A stretch of DNA of 64,000 nt from Motiliproteus sp047633175 (GTDB taxonomy: Bacteria > Pseudomonadota > Gammaproteobacteria > Pseudomonadales > Balneatricaceae), in NCBI GenBank assembly GCA_047633175.1, contig JBLIEQ010000012.1, forward strand, positions 52,199 to 116,198. The letters run 5' to 3'. Each line of letters opens with the position of its first letter. Positions within the stretch are counted from its first letter, which is position 1. The position numbers and the translations under genes were made by a program. Positions 1 to 9,565 of the stretch are shown here, in pieces. The notes under the pieces were generated by a model, which was given only the letters and a program-made list of their open reading frames with translations, searched no databases and had not been told where the DNA came from.

Positions 1-6
1 AGTAGC

Positions 7-60
7 GCTGCATGTAAAAAAGCCTCCATCGGCAAGGATGAAGGCCTTTTTACATGCAGC
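7..60. terminator. Bidirectional hairpin terminator
   Basis: Arms GCTGCATGTAAAAA (7-20) and TTTTTACATGCAGC (47-60) pair perfectly. After one mismatch the stem continues with GCCT/AGGC around a GC-rich loop. The A/T tracts within the stem give U-rich RNA on either strand, so it can end the minus-strand membrane-protein gene that stops at 78 and any gene entering from the left. Confidence 0.7.
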
Positions 61-77
61 GGCGCGAGCCCTGGAGG

Positions 78-596
78 CTAGCTCGCGTGCCCTGCAGAGA
101 CGCTACCCTCAGCGTCTTTGCCATAACCGAACGTCAGATTGGCGATTAATATCGCAATGCCGAGCAGTAGAGAGCCGACACCTAGGTAAACCCAGAACTC
201 CGTTAAAAAAGAACCATGCGCGCCATGGCGACCCATCGAGGGCGAGAGGAAAAACATCGTTAACCAGGAAAAGGCGTAGGTGCCACCCAGGCTGATTAAG
301 ATCGCGGTTACTTTTTTACGTGACGCAGACAACGACGACAGGGCGACAACGAGTATCAGAGTCATAGAAAATGCGGCAATACCCAGCGCGTGAAAGTGAG
401 CACGCTGTACATAGCGCCAAATTTTAGATGAACTATTGGCATCATGCAGCTGTGGAAATGCTGCAATCCCCTCACTAATCATATCCTTAAATATGTCTTC
501 ATTAATACCAAAGCCGACACCCAGAGCAATACCAAACAACAGAATACTGATGCAGATAAGAACGCCGATGCGGACTGGTTCGAGAGTGTTAGACAT
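78..596 (-). CDS. Uncharacterised four-helix inner-membrane protein
   Basis: I do not recognise a named family. The 172-residue product starts at the ATG at 596, which has AAGGAG about 8 nt upstream; an ATG six codons earlier has no such site. Hydrophobic segments suggest four transmembrane helices: near the N-terminus (RIGVLICISILLFGIALGVG), after a soluble stretch of about 40 residues, and two in the C-terminal half. A histidine-containing stretch, QRAHFHALG, opens the second helix and could bind a metal or heme, but that is inference. It is monocistronic, followed by the hairpin at 7-60 and preceded by about 250 bp without a gene. Function unknown. Confidence 0.75.
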   Translation of the reverse strand: MSNTLEPVRIGVLICISILLFGIALGVGFGINEDIFKDMISEGIAAFPQLHDANSSSKIWRYVQRAHFHALGIAAFSMTLILVVALSSLSASRKKVTAILISLGGTYAFSWLTMFFLSPSMGRHGAHGSFLTEFWVYLGVGSLLLGIAILIANLTFGYGKDAEGSVSAGHAS

Positions 597-863
597 GCTG
601 TTCTCCTTGAACAAACCCTGATTATGTTGCAGAGCAACAATTCTATACCTGTTGTATTAAGAAACTGTTAAGGCCATCAGAAAGACCCTGTTCGTCAGGG
701 GTTGGCGTCGGCCATAATGACTGGAGAGTGGCTGAAGAGTGTTTGCTATTGAAAGCGTCATCCGGCAACAAAAAGTCTTACGAATTGGCCATATAACGAC
801 ATAAGCGGACTAAACTTCAGATATAAGAACCTATCTTTCAAAACCAAGCGAGGATCAGAAACC

Positions 864-1142
864 ATGCTTACCTATGAAGATTGCTGTGATCTATGCGAGT
901 TCACCGAGGACGAGATTGCGGCGATCGCAGAGCATGAACATCTGCAAAGAATCCAGGCCTTAGCGACTGCAGAATATTTAGTCCATACAGAAGGAGGCGA
1001 ACGGATGATTCGGCAAATGATTATCGACGATATCCGCAATGCCCGTTCATCTGGAGATGTTCAGCACGAAAACGAGTTGAAGCAGGTGTTGTTGTACTTT
1101 CTTCACACGCATCCCCGGCATGCCTGCAAGTCTAGCACCTAG
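864..1142 (+). CDS. Conserved small hypothetical protein (92 aa)
   Basis: This acidic, soluble 92-residue protein has an AGGA ribosome-binding site in front of ATG 864. It has no signal peptide or membrane segment. The N-terminus has a CCDLC cluster (two adjacent Cys then one more), followed by helical sequence with the pattern FTEDEIAAIAEHEH and a C-terminal LLYFLHTHP. Short proteins with this TEDEIxAIAEHEH opening are common among proteobacterial hypotheticals (from memory). It stands alone between the membrane protein and the GGDEF/EAL gene. Function unknown. Confidence 0.75.
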   Translation: MLTYEDCCDLCEFTEDEIAAIAEHEHLQRIQALATAEYLVHTEGGERMIRQMIIDDIRNARSSGDVQHENELKQVLLYFLHTHPRHACKSST

Positions 1143-1206
1143 CACCTAAGCCCCAGAGAGAGACCCGGATAAGAAAACAGCTTTTTTTGAGGCTTGAATC
1201 GACGCT

Positions 1207-3798
1207 CTACAGCTCTAGGACTGTAGTCCTAGGACTACATTCCAGGGCTACAGCTCTAGGACTACTGAGTTCCAGCAGCTTCTCAAACTCTTCTATCGGT
1301 AAGGGCCTGCTGAAAAAATATCCCTGAAAAACCACACAGCCCAACTGTTTCAAAAGAACAAGCTGTGCTTCAGTCTCCACGCCTTCAGCAATCACGTTCA
1401 GATGGAAATTCTTTGCCATGTCGATAATCGTTTGTACCATGACGACATCATTTTGATCTGAGGTCAGATCACGCACGAAGCTCTGGTCTATCTTAAGTTG
1501 ATCCAGCGGTAGCTTCTTCAGATAAGAGAGCGATGAATAACCGGTTCCGAAATCATCCATCGACAAACGGACCCCCAATGCTCTCAATGAATACATCTTC
1601 GCGATCACATCTGCCAGATCACTTAACACGACGCTCTCGGTAAGTTCTATCTTCAAGCGTGACGGATCCAACTTATACCGGTGCAGCAGACCTTTCAGAT
1701 TCTTCGCAAAATCAGGTTGCTTGAACTGTTTGGCACTCACGTTAACGGCAATCGTGAGATAGCGTGTTTGTTCGGATTTAGCCCATTCGGCCAGCTGTCT
1801 GCACGCGGTATCCATCACCCAGCCGCCCACTTCAAGAATAAGTGAACTCTCTTCTGCTAAGGGAATAAACTGCGCAGGAGACACCATACCGCGTGTCGGA
1901 TGGTGCCAACGCACCAAGGCTTCCGACCCAATGACCTGATGATCGATGTTTACCTGGATCTGATAATACAACTGCAATTGCTGCTCGGGCACAGCGCAGC
2001 GTAAATCGGCTTCTAACAATGCGCGCGTCACTATCGCGAGCTGCATATCGGCATCAAAGAAACGCACCGCATTGCGTCCAGACCCCTTTGCACGGTACAT
2101 GGCCATATCGGCATGCTTGAGCACGTCACCCGCAGCAACTGCATCCCCTTGATACAGGCTCACGCCTATACTTGCCGAACTCAAATATTGCTTGTCATTG
2201 AGCCGGTAAGGCTCGGTGAGCATAGCCCGAATGTTCTCGGAGATGCTGGTGACTTTCTCCGTAGCCTGTTCGACCCGGTCATCAACCTCTTCCAGCAGCA
2301 GCACAAAGTCGTCACCCCCAAAACGTGCAACGGTATCCAGTTCGCCGACACAAGACCGTATACGCCGGGCCGCTTCTACCAGCAACAAGTCACCGTACTC
2401 ATGACCCAGAGTGTCGTTGAGCTTTTTAAACTCATCCAGGTCAACAAATAATACCGCGCCGTAGTGTTGGCTCTTTATCGTCGTTATCAGAGATAATTTA
2501 AGTTTGTCGATCAGCAGACGACGGTTGGGCAGCCGGGTCAGAGTATCGTAGAAGGCGAGGTTGTGGATCTCAGTTGCGGCTGCTTTTTGTTCGGTGATGT
2601 CGACAATGATGCTGAATAACATAGGACGCCCCCCTGTTTCGATGGGCGTTGAGCGTACTTCCACATCTCGCACCTCCCCTGACACCAAACGGTGCTGAGA
2701 TATAAAACATCCCTGCTGCTGAAGTAAAGCCAGCTGCATCTCTCCGGCCATATGCTCCGGTAACATCCTGTTTATTTGGTCAATATTCATGCCTGTCAAC
2801 TGTTCATGAGGATGGCCGTAATAGTTTGATGCCACTATATTGGCATCCTCTATACTCCCGCTTTCGGGGTCGATAATCAGCATGACCGATGAATTTCTTT
2901 CGAAGAAGGAGTGGAAACGTTGCTCACTTCTGACCAGTTTCTCGGTCGACTGCCGCTTTTCGATCGCTATACTCGCCAGGTTGGCAGACTGCACGATAAG
3001 GCGAATGTCATCACTATCGGGCGTATGAGCGTGGCGGTGATAGATAGCAAAGGTACCCAGCACCTTTCGCGTCGATGAATGTATCGGCTGTGACCAACAG
3101 GCGCCCAGTTGAGCGCGTGCGGCTAACGCCTTATAGGGCGTCCAATAGTCGTGTGTTTGTATATCTTCGGCTATCACGCGCTGACCGGTGAACGCGGCAG
3201 TGCCGCAGGAACCCGCTCCCATGCCGATTTCGATGCCATCGATTGCGGCATTATAAAAATCAGGCAGGCTGGGAGCCGCGCCTGTTATCAGATGTTTCCC
3301 CTTGTCATCTATCAGCAGAACCGTACAAAAAACCGTTGGATTGATATTTTCCACACTCAAAACGATTGCATTCAAGACGTTACTAAGCGAGGCATCGCCT
3401 GACAGCATCTCCAGGATCCGGATGCGGAATTGACCACTCTGCTCTGCCTGCTTGCGCTCGATGACGCTTGATCTATCACGTCCGAGCATCACCGCCCAGC
3501 CAAGCAGACCTATCAGCCAGATTAATCCGTGTGTCAGTCTTATACCCGTAGTAGTGACGCCGCCAAGGTCTGGCGCCTGCAGGTTGGGATCGGGGGGGGG
3601 CTGTGCCGAGGGCTGGGCACCGGCGCCGCCGTTGGAAGCGACCCCGTCACGCAAGTCAAGGTCTTTGGCCAGGCTTGGGCGTGCGAAAGATGTGGCATAG
3701 TTGAGCGCAACCTGTTCAAACTGCTGCTGGTTCCATAGCATGGAACCGCCCACAAGAAGCGTCCATCCAATGAGGATGCAGAGGTATTTACTCAACAT
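1207..3798 (-). CDS. GAF-PAS-GGDEF-EAL cyclic-di-GMP turnover protein
   Basis: This 863-residue membrane-anchored protein probably makes and/or degrades cyclic di-GMP. Order: transmembrane helix at residues 5-20, a Pro/Gly-rich periplasmic stretch, second helix near 90-105, GAF domain about 125-290, PAS domain about 295-410, GGDEF about 415-580, EAL about 590-840. The cyclase signature is GGDDF (ARFGGDDFVLLLEEV), a tolerated variant of GGDEF. The RxxD inhibitory site just upstream is not conserved (GELD). The phosphodiesterase signature EALVRW is intact, so the EAL half is probably active. The C-terminal tail is coded by a short direct repeat (ctacagctctaggact, twice within 1207-1265) and looks like a late extension. 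It is monocistronic. Confidence 0.93.
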   Translation of the reverse strand: MLSKYLCILIGWTLLVGGSMLWNQQQFEQVALNYATSFARPSLAKDLDLRDGVASNGGAGAQPSAQPPPDPNLQAPDLGGVTTTGIRLTHGLIWLIGLLGWAVMLGRDRSSVIERKQAEQSGQFRIRILEMLSGDASLSNVLNAIVLSVENINPTVFCTVLLIDDKGKHLITGAAPSLPDFYNAAIDGIEIGMGAGSCGTAAFTGQRVIAEDIQTHDYWTPYKALAARAQLGACWSQPIHSSTRKVLGTFAIYHRHAHTPDSDDIRLIVQSANLASIAIEKRQSTEKLVRSEQRFHSFFERNSSVMLIIDPESGSIEDANIVASNYYGHPHEQLTGMNIDQINRMLPEHMAGEMQLALLQQQGCFISQHRLVSGEVRDVEVRSTPIETGGRPMLFSIIVDITEQKAAATEIHNLAFYDTLTRLPNRRLLIDKLKLSLITTIKSQHYGAVLFVDLDEFKKLNDTLGHEYGDLLLVEAARRIRSCVGELDTVARFGGDDFVLLLEEVDDRVEQATEKVTSISENIRAMLTEPYRLNDKQYLSSASIGVSLYQGDAVAAGDVLKHADMAMYRAKGSGRNAVRFFDADMQLAIVTRALLEADLRCAVPEQQLQLYYQIQVNIDHQVIGSEALVRWHHPTRGMVSPAQFIPLAEESSLILEVGGWVMDTACRQLAEWAKSEQTRYLTIAVNVSAKQFKQPDFAKNLKGLLHRYKLDPSRLKIELTESVVLSDLADVIAKMYSLRALGVRLSMDDFGTGYSSLSYLKKLPLDQLKIDQSFVRDLTSDQNDVVMVQTIIDMAKNFHLNVIAEGVETEAQLVLLKQLGCVVFQGYFFSRPLPIEEFEKLLELSSPRAVALECSPRTTVLEL

Positions 3799-5207
3799 GC
3801 TGGAGCTGGCTGTTCATCATTGTGAATCTGCCTGTTAATTAATGACACGCAACTGACTGAGCAGACTCCTTTCGTATCTATCAATTCCGTTCCAGATGGC
3901 AGTCTTAGTTCCCGTTAACAATTTCGAACCGAGGTGAGCCACCTTGCGGCGAAAAGTATGGGTATCCTATCTGTGTTGCTGGTAGCCCAATCTACTTGAT
4001 TGTGCTTCAGTTTTGACTAAAGTGCAAAAATACACTGCTAGTGCCCTGATTTTGCTTTATTTAATAGGCGCTGTATGAATTAATTGCTGCTCGTGAGGTT
4101 GGACGCAGCGACCCAGTCTGGAATAGGGCGCTCCATGGTGCTGCCGCAAAAACTAACGAAGACATCGCAAAAATAAGGCTATGTACTACTTAACTGTTGC
4201 GACAGTTAATTCTGCATTACTGTTTTGCTATCAAGTGAGGCTCCACCTCCCGGCGGCTTCATTTCTTTGTAGCGACAAAGAAAGCGAAGCAAAGGCTGCT
4301 CCTGGCCATTGCCTGCAAGGACGCAGGTATGCCGTTTTTGTCGGGAACTGACAACGGCCCCGCCCCGCAGCATTCGAACGTCCCTGCTCATCAAACGCGC
4401 CCCCTACTAAGCCACCCTGCGGGTACGCGGCTGCGGAGCTATGAAATTCAACCTTAGGCTGACAGATTCGGATTCACTCGGCACATCCTGAGTGCCTCGC
4501 CGTCCGGGCAACCTGCGGTTGTTCAAGTCGGCTATCCTGCCGATTTGTCTGCCTCAGCTGCCAGTCTCGTTGTTGCCTGCAGGGACGCAGGTATGACGTT
4601 GTTGTCGGGAGCTGAGAGCGGCTGATGGCTCGACCCTGTGGGCCTTTTTTCAGTCTGAGTTTCATCGGTTCAGAAGGGGCTTTGGCGTCATTCTGATGCT
4701 TTGATTGCCGTTTCAAGCCTTTCAAAAGAATGCCTGTTTACCCACGAAAGTCAGTATGTAGCACGGTGGAAGCCGACCACAGGGACGTGGGAAGTGCCGT
4801 TGTTGCAAGAGCCTTCAACTGCCTGCCTGCAGGCGATCTTTTGGCCAGCACTGTCTGCCGGTCGCAACAACTAACTGGGTTATAGCCAAATAAAGGCAGA
4901 GGGCTCTGAGGCTATCCAGATTATTGGGTTAATAATTCGGGGAGGAAGGGCGGGAATGGAGCCACCGAATCATCGGTTTATTATGCTGTATAGATTTCAA
5001 TTATCGGCGTGAGGGATACCCGCATCAAAGGTCAGACCTAAGCCTTATGCATTTGAATCCAAACTTTTTGAATCCAATGTTTTTTCGAATTGCGGCAATA
5101 AACTATAGGGTCCTTGATAGCTGTGCACTAGATTTGAGCGGCGAGAGGTATCTAACGACAAGTTCCTGCCGCTCATCGCTTAAACCTATCGAGCCAGAAC
5201 CATCGGT
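3799..5207. other. Gene-poor 1.4-kb spacer
   Basis: No convincing protein gene was found here. The stretch contains the perfect-arm hairpin AACTGTTGCGACAGTT (4193-4208) and then the long dispersed repeat listed separately (4194-4843). Short open frames inside it are also seen, shifted and altered, in the second repeat copy near 22 kb, which argues that they are non-coding. Confidence 0.6.
4194..4843 (+). repeat. Long intergenic repeat, copy A
   Basis: About 650 bp that reappears in the same orientation at 21954-22433. Shared blocks, in order: GCAGTTAATTCTGCATTACTG-like start, CTCCCGGCGGCTTCATTTCT, TAGCGACAAAGAAAGCGAAG, the CATTCGAAC/CATCAAA block, CTGCGGGTACGCG, GCTGACAGATTCGG, CCTCAGCTGCCAGTCTCG, GCAGGGACGCAGGTATG, TGGCTCGACCCTG, TTGCCGTTTCAAGCCTTTCA, and GCCTGCAGGCGATCTTTTG at the end. 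Copy A carries an extra block of roughly 100 bp around 4470-4550. No transposase or clear terminal inverted repeats are visible, so its mode of spread is unknown. Confidence 0.8.
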
Positions 5208-5510
5208 TTATTCCTCGGGCTGGAAGGGTGGCAGGAATGGCTTCCTCTGAGTCTTCATCTCTCTGGGTTGCATCATCTCGAAGGCGCTGAATTCGACCCG
5301 ATCGATGGTCCCACTTTCATCCTGATCGATCTCCGACCACCGCTTGCTCAGCTCTCGGTCTCGGCTGGCTTCGGTTGCGGACAAGCGACCATCTCGATTT
5401 TGATCCAGTGCTTCAAACGATGACAGTCCCTTTTCTCCCGCCATGCTGCCAGCAGAGAGCAACAGCAGGGTCGAGAAGCCTGCAAATTTGACCAGTTGAC
5501 AAGATTTCAT
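5208..5510 (-). CDS. Secreted EF-hand (calmodulin-like) protein
   Basis: The 100-residue product begins with a signal peptide (MKSCQLVKFAGFSTLLLLSA, cleavage near AGSMA-GE), so it is probably periplasmic or secreted. Two calcium-binding loops follow: DQNRDGRLSATE and DQDESGTIDRVE, each with D at positions 1 and 5 or equivalent and E at 12. The Lys/Arg/Pro-rich C-terminus ends in EE. Start chosen at ATG 5510 because AAAGAGAG lies just upstream and the signal peptide begins there; an upstream in-frame ATG at 5585 would bury it. Small one-pair EF-hand proteins are widespread in gammaproteobacteria, with undefined roles in calcium sensing or buffering. Confidence 0.85.
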   Translation of the reverse strand: MKSCQLVKFAGFSTLLLLSAGSMAGEKGLSSFEALDQNRDGRLSATEASRDRELSKRWSEIDQDESGTIDRVEFSAFEMMQPREMKTQRKPFLPPFQPEE

Positions 5511-5754
5511 GATATTAACTCTCTTTGTTGGATAGATTATTATTTCGTATTGTTTATTGCTGGAATCGTGCCAACCTCTCTTCACTTAAGTGAATCAAAT
5601 AGCTAGCGGGTTGCGGTAGGAACCGGATGCCCCCTGAGTGAGCCGATGTGTTACGAATAGATAACAGTTTTTTGGAACTGTTTTTAATTATCTGAAAGAT
5701 AGAGTTAATTTTTGTTATCTTTCAGAAAAAGCGAATCAAGTCCAAGCTCTGACT

Positions 5755-6534
5755 TCAGCCTTGTCCCTCATCCCCAAGCAACACCCGATCCACAAACGTC
5801 CTCAGCAACGCATTCGATTCCGGCGTTTCCACCGCGCTATCGAGCACCTGCTGCAGCTGATCGTCACCGCTTGTGTATTTATCCTTAAAAATCGTGAGGC
5901 GTTTGACGAGTATGGCTTTAGAGACTTCCGGGTGAAACTGGGTGGTCCAGAAGGGGGCGGCGTCGACTTTAAAGGCGTGGTTACAGGCAGCGGTAAAGGC
6001 CAGCGCCGTGCAGCCCCGGGGGACGGTCAGGGCGCGCTCCCGATGTACGGAGACCGCCATAAAACCGTCAGGAACGTCTCTATACAGCGGATCACTGCGC
6101 GCCTGGGCTGTCAGTGATATCGGCAGAGTGCCCATCTCGAACTGCTGCTCATCGCGGACAATCTCGACGCCCAGCGCCTGGGCTGCCAGCTGATGCCCGA
6201 AGCAGGAGGCGAAGACCGGCAGGCGGATCGCGATGCAGTGGCGTAGCAGTGCCTGGGCGGGGTCTACGAAGGGGTAGAGGGCAGCGTCCATCACACTGGC
6301 TTCACTGGAGCCGCCGACGTACAGGGCATCAAAACCCTGGACCACCCCGGTGCCAAACACCGGGGTATCAAACAGGTTCAGCACCCGGAATTGGCTCACT
6401 GCCAGGCCGCTAAACCGGGCAAAGCTGTGCAGCTCTTCGTGGCGCGTCGCCGCATCGTTTCGAATCTGCAGCAGCAGGATCCGTAGCCTGGAGCGCACCG
6501 GGACAAGTCTGGCAGAGCGATCCTCAGGGGCCAT
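5755..6534 (-). CDS. Class I glutamine amidotransferase-like protein (GMP-synthase GATase type)
   Basis: A 259-residue stand-alone class I glutamine amidotransferase fold. The nucleophile elbow is FASCFGHQLAAQ (Cys near residue 113), and the His-Glu pair is in TTQFHPEVS near residue 200. An early GVVQGFDALYVGGSSEASV segment matches the family pattern in which a conserved Gly-rich loop precedes the Cys. Such proteins resemble the GuaA glutaminase domain and include gamma-glutamyl-type hydrolases; no partner synthase is adjacent. Downstream of ndpA on the same strand with an 85-bp gap, so co-transcription is possible. The exact substrate is not readable from sequence. Confidence 0.85.
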   Translation of the reverse strand: MAPEDRSARLVPVRSRLRILLLQIRNDAATRHEELHSFARFSGLAVSQFRVLNLFDTPVFGTGVVQGFDALYVGGSSEASVMDAALYPFVDPAQALLRHCIAIRLPVFASCFGHQLAAQALGVEIVRDEQQFEMGTLPISLTAQARSDPLYRDVPDGFMAVSVHRERALTVPRGCTALAFTAACNHAFKVDAAPFWTTQFHPEVSKAILVKRLTIFKDKYTSGDDQLQQVLDSAVETPESNALLRTFVDRVLLGDEGQG

Positions 6535-6619
6535 ACGAAATCTCCATCCGACAGCCGTTTAAAAGCCTGAACGAGGTTACTGATGACCCTGATAGTACGG
6601 CTCAGGCCAACTGCGGGAT

Positions 6620-7639
6620 TCAGTCCTCGCCGCTATTGCGCGCCAACTGTTTGCGCAGGGTCGGAGGCAGGCCGCGCAGGGTCAGGGTATCGGTCGCGGC
6701 ATCGTAGAGCACCTGCTCACCCAGCAAGGCGTCGGAGAAGCTCAGACTCAAGCCTTTCATCGAGCCGCTGTAACGCACAAACCGCTGTAGTCCGCGCTTG
6801 TCGGGGTGGATCTCGTTGCCCAGCTCGCTCCCTGGCGTTGCGGCCTGCTCGCCGACGTAGTTGTAAAACTTGTCAGGGTCGGCGGTATCGATCACACAGG
6901 AGAGTTCTTTGAGCTGGACCCGCTCGCCGGAATCGACCCGCTCCTGACAGTACTCATAGGCGCGCTGCTTGGTATCCGAGGTCTCTTTGACCGGCAGTTG
7001 CTCGGTATTGCAGTAATCGTTAAAGACCTTAAGCAGGGTCTGGGTCTGCTCTTTGGAATCGCTCTCCTCGGTCGCGCCCAGGCAGTTCCGAAAGGCCTGA
7101 TTGATCCCCTTGCCTGTTCTGGAACGCACCAGCGACAGATATTGCTCAGCATCGGCACGCTGCCACTGCTGCAGATCGATACGGGCACCGAGCTGCACCT
7201 TGCCGACGTCCAAGTGCTGGGAATCGGTGAGTTCCAGCTGCTCATCGATTACGATCGCCGGGCTGCTGCTCAAAAGTAGCACCAGCAGCTGCTCTGCATC
7301 GAGCACCTGCATTTTGGCAACCAGCAGGTAGCCATCGACCGCTTCGGTCTGCTGATCCAGCTCTGCCTTGAAACGTTCGGCCAGCTGACGACTGAGCTGG
7401 GCAAAATCGACCTCATCGGTCAGACAGGCCTTTAACCAGTGACTGAACGGGTAGCTTTGAGTATCCGCCTCAAAGCCGCCATAGATCTTGCCCGAACGAT
7501 TATTATAGCTGGCGCTCAGTTTACCGATCAGCGTTTCAACCGAGTCGGTGATCGGCAGCACCGTCAGCCGGGGCGATAGCTGTACCGGCTCGCCCTCCTG
7601 TTTGTTGAGGTAATGCACAATCGCCTGAGTTACCGCCAT
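6620..7639 (-). CDS. ndpA: Nucleoid-associated protein NdpA/YejK
   Basis: This 339-residue cytosolic protein matches the 37-kDa nucleoid-associated family (YejK in E. coli, about 335 aa). Family features: the opening MAVTQAIVHYLNK, then SASYNNRSGKIYGGF near residue 45, the central VARSRTGKGINQAFRNCLG-like segment, and the C-terminal FVRYSGSMKGLSLSFSDALL. It binds DNA and associates with the nucleoid; the detailed role is unclear even in E. coli. ATG 7639 is preceded by TTGGAG. It is separated from purU by a REP-like repeat zone, so it is probably its own transcription unit. Confidence 0.95.
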   Translation of the reverse strand: MAVTQAIVHYLNKQEGEPVQLSPRLTVLPITDSVETLIGKLSASYNNRSGKIYGGFEADTQSYPFSHWLKACLTDEVDFAQLSRQLAERFKAELDQQTEAVDGYLLVAKMQVLDAEQLLVLLLSSSPAIVIDEQLELTDSQHLDVGKVQLGARIDLQQWQRADAEQYLSLVRSRTGKGINQAFRNCLGATEESDSKEQTQTLLKVFNDYCNTEQLPVKETSDTKQRAYEYCQERVDSGERVQLKELSCVIDTADPDKFYNYVGEQAATPGSELGNEIHPDKRGLQRFVRYSGSMKGLSLSFSDALLGEQVLYDAATDTLTLRGLPPTLRKQLARNSGED

Positions 7640-7740
7640 CTTTTTTCTCCAAAGGGCACCTGAGTACCCTGATTAAAAACGGCGGCCATTATGCCAGAGG
7701 CTGAGGTTTGATTGTAGGTTGGCCATCGGGGAGTGCCAAC

Positions 7741-7915
7741 CCACAGGGTATTTCTTTTGTAGGTTAGGCTTTAGCCTGACGCAGCCTGCTCCTTGCTAGC
7801 CTTGTCGGACTGAAGTCCGACCTACAAACATACTGGGGTCAAACATACTGGCCCCAGTTTGAAAGCCTGACGATGGAGGCACCTTGCAACCTTGTCGGAC
7901 TGAAGTCCGACCTAC
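7741..7915. repeat. REP-like palindromic repeat cluster
   Basis: Two copies of the palindrome GTCGGACTGAAGTCCGAC, at 7804-7821 and 7894-7911, both flanked by CTTGCTAGCCTT/CTTGCAACCTT and CGACCTACA. A further imperfect palindrome, TTAGGCTTTAGCCTGA, lies near 7764-7779. A third copy (centre AA instead of GA) with a degenerate neighbour is at 38778-38840. Such short palindromes at gene ends resemble bacterial REP/BIME units. Confidence 0.75.
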
Positions 7916-7918
7916 AGG

Positions 7919-8785
7919 CTAATCGGCAAACACCACGGTGCGGTGACCGTGCAGAGATACGCGCTTTTCGATGTGATAACGCACGGCCTTTGTCAGCGTC
8001 AGCGCTTCGACGTGCTGGCCTTTGGCCACCAGATCTTCGGGGTAATGGCTGTGATCCACCGCCTGGACACCCTGAGTGATAATGGGTCCCTCATCGAGGT
8101 CACTATTGACGTAATGGGCGGTGGCGCCCACCAGTTTGACCCCTTTGGACCAGGCCTGGTGGTAGGGCTTGGCGCCTTTAAAGCCGGGCAGCAGGGAATG
8201 ATGGATATTGATCGCCCGACCACTCAGCTTCTTGCACAGGTTGTCGGACAATACCTGCATGTAGCGCGCCAGTACCACCAGTTCGCAGCCGTGCTCCTGG
8301 ATCAGCTCCCACACCTTGGCTTCTTGCTCAGGCTTAGTCTCGGCGCTGACCGGCAGATGGTAATAGGGAATACCGTGCCAATCCGCTAAATGCTGCAGGT
8401 CGGCATGGTTGGAGATGATCAGAGGGATCTCGATATCCAGTTCCCCGGTCCGGTATTGATAGAGCAGATCATTGAGACAGTGAGCGTACTTGGAGACCAT
8501 CACCGCCACCCGGGGCTTACTCTGAGGCGCCTTGAGCTGCCATTGCATCCCGAACGCCTTAGCGCGCGGTTCAAACTCGGCATTAAACTGCTCGGGATCG
8601 AAGTTATCATCGAGCGGATAGAACTCTACCCGCAGACTGAAATGGTCCACTTCCTGGTCGTCGAAGGACTGAATCTCACCGACATAGTGCTGGCTATCCG
8701 CCAGAAAGCGGGTGACCACATCCACGGTGCCCAGCTGACTGGGACAGTGTGCCGTCAGTATCCAAAAATTCTTTTTTCGTTTCAT
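7919..8785 (-). CDS. purU: Formyltetrahydrofolate deformylase
   Basis: Hydrolyses 10-formyl-THF to formate and THF. The 288-residue product has an N-terminal ACT domain (FWILTAHCPSQLGTVDVVTR) and a C-terminal formyltransferase-type hydrolase domain with INIHHSLLPGFKGAKPYHQA and the His/Asp region GATAHYVNSDLDEGPII. Start set at ATG 8785, where the family begins; an upstream in-frame ATG at 8878 adds an unrelated tail. It is the last gene of the glyA-sda-sox operon. In such operons PurU recycles THF loaded with C1 units from sarcosine demethylation. A strong hairpin (8849-8869) separates it from soxG. Confidence 0.96.
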   Translation of the reverse strand: MKRKKNFWILTAHCPSQLGTVDVVTRFLADSQHYVGEIQSFDDQEVDHFSLRVEFYPLDDNFDPEQFNAEFEPRAKAFGMQWQLKAPQSKPRVAVMVSKYAHCLNDLLYQYRTGELDIEIPLIISNHADLQHLADWHGIPYYHLPVSAETKPEQEAKVWELIQEHGCELVVLARYMQVLSDNLCKKLSGRAINIHHSLLPGFKGAKPYHQAWSKGVKLVGATAHYVNSDLDEGPIITQGVQAVDHSHYPEDLVAKGQHVEALTLTKAVRYHIEKRVSLHGHRTVVFAD

Positions 8786-8848
8786 CGGATCGTTTCTCAG
8801 TTCAAAGGGCGGCTTGCGCTGCTGGTACTGATGATGAAGACAGAGATC

Positions 8849-8869
8849 ACCCCGGTCGCCGACCGGGGT
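8849..8869. promoter_or_regulatory. Intercistronic GC hairpin between soxG and purU
   Basis: ACCCCGGTC and GACCGGGGT are perfect arms around a GCC loop. On the transcribed minus strand no U-run follows, so a full rho-independent terminator is unlikely. An mRNA-processing or stabilising hairpin that lowers purU expression relative to sox genes is a plausible role (inference). Confidence 0.55.
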
Positions 8870-8878
8870 GGGGGTCAC

Positions 8879-9565
8879 TCAGCCGCGAACAACAAGGCCG
8901 TATTCCGCACTGGCATCCTGTAACCAGAGCCAGATGTAGTCGGCAAAACTACGGCGAATCACCAGTTCCCAGCTCTGTTCGCCGGTGCGACGGATCACCG
9001 CCTGCGCCTTGGCAAAGGTGGTCGAGACCACCTTACCGACCGGAAACTGGCTGGCGTGAAAGTCGTAGCCGGTGCTTTTCTTCAGCACGTTGACCGCGTC
9101 CTTACCGGTGAGCATCAGTACGGTCTGACCGCCGGAGACATTGACGATGGCAACGTGGCCGTCGATCTGCTCTCGTAGCCGCTGCTCTAGGCCGAAGGCC
9201 TCCGCACCCGGAACGATCAGCAGCCACTCATCGGGAGAGATCCAACGGACCGACGCCTCGCCGGCCTCCGCGCTCTGCAGCGGTTCGGGCAGCGCGAAGC
9301 CCATCACCTCGGCAAAGCCCTTAACGAAGGCGCTGCTCTCTAAGGATCCTCGTAGTACCAAATGGCCCAGCTGCTGCCGTTCCTGCACCTGGATACCGCC
9401 TTCAGTCGGACCCTTGCTGGCCATAGAGGCCAGATCCGCATGGTAGAGCGGACTCTCCGCTCGGGGTCCCTGCTGCCCCGGCAGCTGATCCAGCTGGGCG
9501 CAGACAGGCCTGGTGGCGGTTTCAGCAGAGACTGATTCTTTGTCGATCGTTGTTTGCTCAGACAC
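8879..9565 (-). CDS. soxG: Sarcosine oxidase gamma subunit
   Basis: This 228-residue subunit belongs to heterotetrameric sarcosine oxidase (alpha-beta-gamma-delta), a cytosolic flavoenzyme that oxidises sarcosine to glycine and transfers the methyl group to THF as 5,10-methylene-THF. Features: SPLYHADLASMASKG near residue 40, DEWLLIVPG near 115, and the C-terminal GEQSWELVIRRSFADYIWLW, all typical of SoxG, which folds like the GcvT C-terminal domain. Start is GTG 9565 with AGGAGAG upstream, overlapping the end of soxA by 8 bp, so the two are translationally coupled. Confidence 0.95.
   Translation of the reverse strand: MSEQTTIDKESVSAETATRPVCAQLDQLPGQQGPRAESPLYHADLASMASKGPTEGGIQVQERQQLGHLVLRGSLESSAFVKGFAEVMGFALPEPLQSAEAGEASVRWISPDEWLLIVPGAEAFGLEQRLREQIDGHVAIVNVSGGQTVLMLTGKDAVNVLKKSTGYDFHASQFPVGKVVSTTFAKAQAVIRRTGEQSWELVIRRSFADYIWLWLQDASAEYGLVVRG

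Noticed and set aside
4206..4394. Short open frames in the long repeats (also 21992-22258)
   Set aside because: The frames are not conserved between the two repeat copies, so the DNA repeats but the protein does not.
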